Shown piece by piece: positions 62,184 to 64,000 of a stretch of DNA of 64,000 bases. Both the position numbers and the translations under genes were made by a program. Positions within the stretch are counted from its first letter, which is position 1; each line of letters starts with the position of its first letter. The stretch comes from Anabaenopsis elenkinii CCIBt3563 (GTDB lineage: Bacteria; Cyanobacteriota; Cyanobacteriia; Cyanobacteriales; Nostocaceae). The notes beneath the pieces are model-generated. The model searched no databases. It was given only the letters and a program-made list of their open reading frames with translations, and was not told where the DNA came from. Location: the NCBI RefSeq assembly GCF_015245355.1, contig NZ_CP063311.1, positions 2,993,705-3,057,704 of the forward strand. The letters run 5' to 3'.

Positions 62184-64000
62184 ATGAAGCCCAAAAATCA
62201 AGTCTTTCTCACTTTAGTATTGAAAAGCGCTCTTGTCTTTTCGCCCTTGCTGCTTGCTGGTATTGCTACTGGTTCCACACCAGTTAATAGGCCTGAGGTA
62301 ATATCTGCTCAGAAGTTGCAAGCACAACAGCTTACTCCAGAGCCAGTTACACCCAGGGTAGCGCCAGGTTTCAATAATACAAATGTCTTGTGGAGTGTGT
62401 GGTTAGTAATCTTGAGTTTATTTCCTGTGTCGGTAATTGCTTTATTCTGGCTGTTGCGCCGGGTGGCAATTCGTGAGATTGTTCATAGAGCAATGGCACA
62501 GCTAGACGGGTTAGAAAATCTCCAAAACCAGCTGATTATTGTCAAGCAAGATGCGGAAAATCTGATTCGAGACACTAAACAGAGAAATCGTGAATTGGAA
62601 ACAGAAATTTTGACTTTGCAACAGAATATACAAAGACAAAAGGAGAATTTAGCTAATTTAACATCTGAAATGGTGCAGTCAAAAGATACCATCCTAGGAG
62701 AATTAAAAACGAAAATTAAAGAGATTGAAGAGAATTTGGAGTCTGATTTTACAGTCAAAATATCTCAGTTGCAGTTAGCAGCGGAACAAACAAGAGATAG
62801 AATCATAGAAGGTTTAGAGAATCTAGAGTCTGAGTTGATCCATAAACTAGAGAATTTGCAGTTAGAGGCTGAACAACAAAATCATCTCTATGTGGAAAAT
62901 TTAGAAGCATCTAGGAGTGAATTTGTGGCTGAACTTTCTCATTTACGGTCTCAGACTCAATCAGAGAAAGATCACACTGTGGCAAATCTGATTAAAGTAT
63001 ATGGTGATGCAGAAAACCAAAAGAATGATATTATAGAGAATATTAGGGAATTAGAAAGATTATTTCAAGGAGAAATATCTAACTGGCAATCTGAGGCTCG
63101 GCAAGGAAAAGATAATATTTTTGAGAGTTTAGGAAAGTTACGGGTAGATGCGCAACAGGAAAAAGATAAAACCCTAGATAGTTTAAGGGAGTTAGAAAAT
63201 TTATTTAAGGCTCAAATCGCTGTATTACAGTCTGAGGTAGAATCACATAGGAATAGTCTCCTAGAAAGTATGAGGGGATTAGAGTCGGAATTTGTATCTC
63301 AAATTTCTGAGTTACAGTTGGATGCTCAAAACCGCAAAGCGCTGATTGCTGAGAATTTAGAAGCATCAGCTACACAGTTGACAGAGCAATTTTCAGATTT
63401 ACAATTTCATGCTCAAGAGCAAAAGCTGTTGATTGTGGAAAAGCTGGAAAAATTAGAGATAGATTTTGTATCTCAACTTTCTAGGTTACAGTTGGATGCT
63501 GCACATCGCCAGGAAATAATTTTACAGGAATTAATGAAGACTGAACCGCTTTCTGTCACTGAAGAGTCACAGGTTGAGCTACAAGGTTCAGAGTCAGTTA
63601 ATGACGACTTTCAACAAGCAGAAGAGTTATTTACTCAAGGGAAATATCCCGAGGCGATCGCAGTTTATAATCAGGTGGTGAAAACTCAGCCAGATAATTC
63701 CGTCGCTTGGCTAAAACGGGGTTTGACTTTAGGGAGATTACAACGTCACCAAGATGCTATTGCTTCCTATGAAAAAGCAATTGAAATTCGTCCAGATTAT
63801 CACCAGGCTTGGTGCGATCGCGGTGTGGCTTTTGGTAAACTAGGACAGCATCAACAGGCTTTTGCATCTTTTGACCAAGCTACCCAAGTCAAGGATGATG
63901 ATCCAGTGGCTTGGTTAAATCGTGGTCTTTCTTTGATAGAGTTAGAAAGATATGAAGATGCGATCGCCAGTTTTGACCAAGCCATCAAAATTAATCCCAA
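62184..64000 (+). CDS. Coiled-coil and TPR membrane protein, 3' end beyond the window
   Basis: The open frame starts at ATG 62184 (GAGG four bases upstream) and runs off the window after about 605 codons. An N-terminal hydrophobic stretch (V-F-S-P-L-L-L-A-G-I-A-T-G) looks like a signal peptide or anchor. A second transmembrane helix follows at ~75-95 (S-V-W-L-V-I-L-S-L-F-P-V-S-V-I-A-L-F-W). Then comes a long coiled coil (~110-460) in which a unit like L-E-S-E-F-V-S-Q-I-S-E-L-Q-L-D-A is repeated many times. TPR units begin near residue 475 (A-E-E-L-F-T-Q-G-K-Y-P-E-A-I-A-V-Y-N) and continue to the edge. No enzymatic domain is visible. It resembles cyanobacterial TPR scaffolds. Confidence 0.8.
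   Translation, partial: MKPKNQVFLTLVLKSALVFSPLLLAGIATGSTPVNRPEVISAQKLQAQQLTPEPVTPRVAPGFNNTNVLWSVWLVILSLFPVSVIALFWLLRRVAIREIVHRAMAQLDGLENLQNQLIIVKQDAENLIRDTKQRNRELETEILTLQQNIQRQKENLANLTSEMVQSKDTILGELKTKIKEIEENLESDFTVKISQLQLAAEQTRDRIIEGLENLESELIHKLENLQLEAEQQNHLYVENLEASRSEFVAELSHLRSQTQSEKDHTVANLIKVYGDAENQKNDIIENIRELERLFQGEISNWQSEARQGKDNIFESLGKLRVDAQQEKDKTLDSLRELENLFKAQIAVLQSEVESHRNSLLESMRGLESEFVSQISELQLDAQNRKALIAENLEASATQLTEQFSDLQFHAQEQKLLIVEKLEKLEIDFVSQLSRLQLDAAHRQEIILQELMKTEPLSVTEESQVELQGSESVNDDFQQAEELFTQGKYPEAIAVYNQVVKTQPDNSVAWLKRGLTLGRLQRHQDAIASYEKAIEIRPDYHQAWCDRGVAFGKLGQHQQAFASFDQATQVKDDDPVAWLNRGLSLIELERYEDAIASFDQAIKINP

Overview
The window is from a cyanobacterial chromosome, most likely a filamentous Nostocales-type strain. 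The evidence is psaM (photosystem I subunit XII), a Mg-protoporphyrin cyclase, a valyl-tRNA synthetase carrying the cyanobacterial CAAD membrane domain, a close match to the glucolipid synthase MgdA, many HIP1 octamers (GCGATCGC) and abundant short dispersed repeats. The genes are mostly single-copy housekeeping genes in short runs on both strands. They are broken up by intergenic repeats and a few accessory patches.

Layout. 1-6.2 kb: 3' part of ychF, a Ser/Thr kinase, an FHA-ABC transporter fusion and dapF. 6.2-13.1 kb: a low-oxygen/redox group, with a Mg-protoporphyrin cyclase isoform divergent from hemN and, further on, a manganese catalase. Between hemN and the catalase sits a one-gene Type IIG restriction-modification enzyme flanked by perfect 58-bp direct repeats. 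13.2-16.1 kb: purH, then a repeat-rich gene-poor stretch. 16.1-21.5 kb: a 1797-residue RTX protein joining a nuclease/phosphatase-like domain, three phytase/esterase-like domains and Ca-binding repeats. 21.7-26 kb: creatininase-family, 2TM, Slr1339-like, vWA, Rieske and J-domain genes. 26.0-27.1 kb: an IS5-family element and a related MITE inserted back to back at one TAA, which is the J-domain gene's stop codon. 27.1-37.9 kb: Ap4A phosphorylase, DUF3122, recN, a UbiB-type kinase, valS and an FGGY sugar kinase. 38-45 kb: psaM, a cell-division-like small membrane protein, TPR, YajQ, MAPEG, a DprA-like Rossmann protein, a BioD/DRTGG protein and mgdA. 45.3-52.1 kb: dnaX, then a 209-residue protein and a 1212-residue TPR-CHAT protein that share an N-terminal module; the CHAT catalytic pair appears to be lost. 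52.2-57.2 kb: PanE-like reductase, clpS with a DUF2103 gene, and an exported FAD oxidoreductase. 57.2-60.8 kb: an accessory patch with palindromic repeats, a broken secreted peptide gene, an unknown AT-rich membrane protein paired with a YbjQ gene, and an IS66 remnant. 60.8-64 kb: infC with an apparent AUU start, a 285-bp MITE with target duplications, a G-rich tandem repeat, and a coiled-coil/TPR protein that runs off the end.

The most notable signals are the two-hairpin repeat family with compensatory stem changes (two identical copies bracket the Type IIG gene), the IS5/MITE family with visible target duplications, the pseudo-CHAT protein with its stand-alone N-terminal paralogue, the AUU-initiated IF-3, and the multi-domain RTX phosphatase. 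No tRNA, rRNA or CRISPR array was recognised. All family assignments come from reading motifs by eye; no database search was possible.
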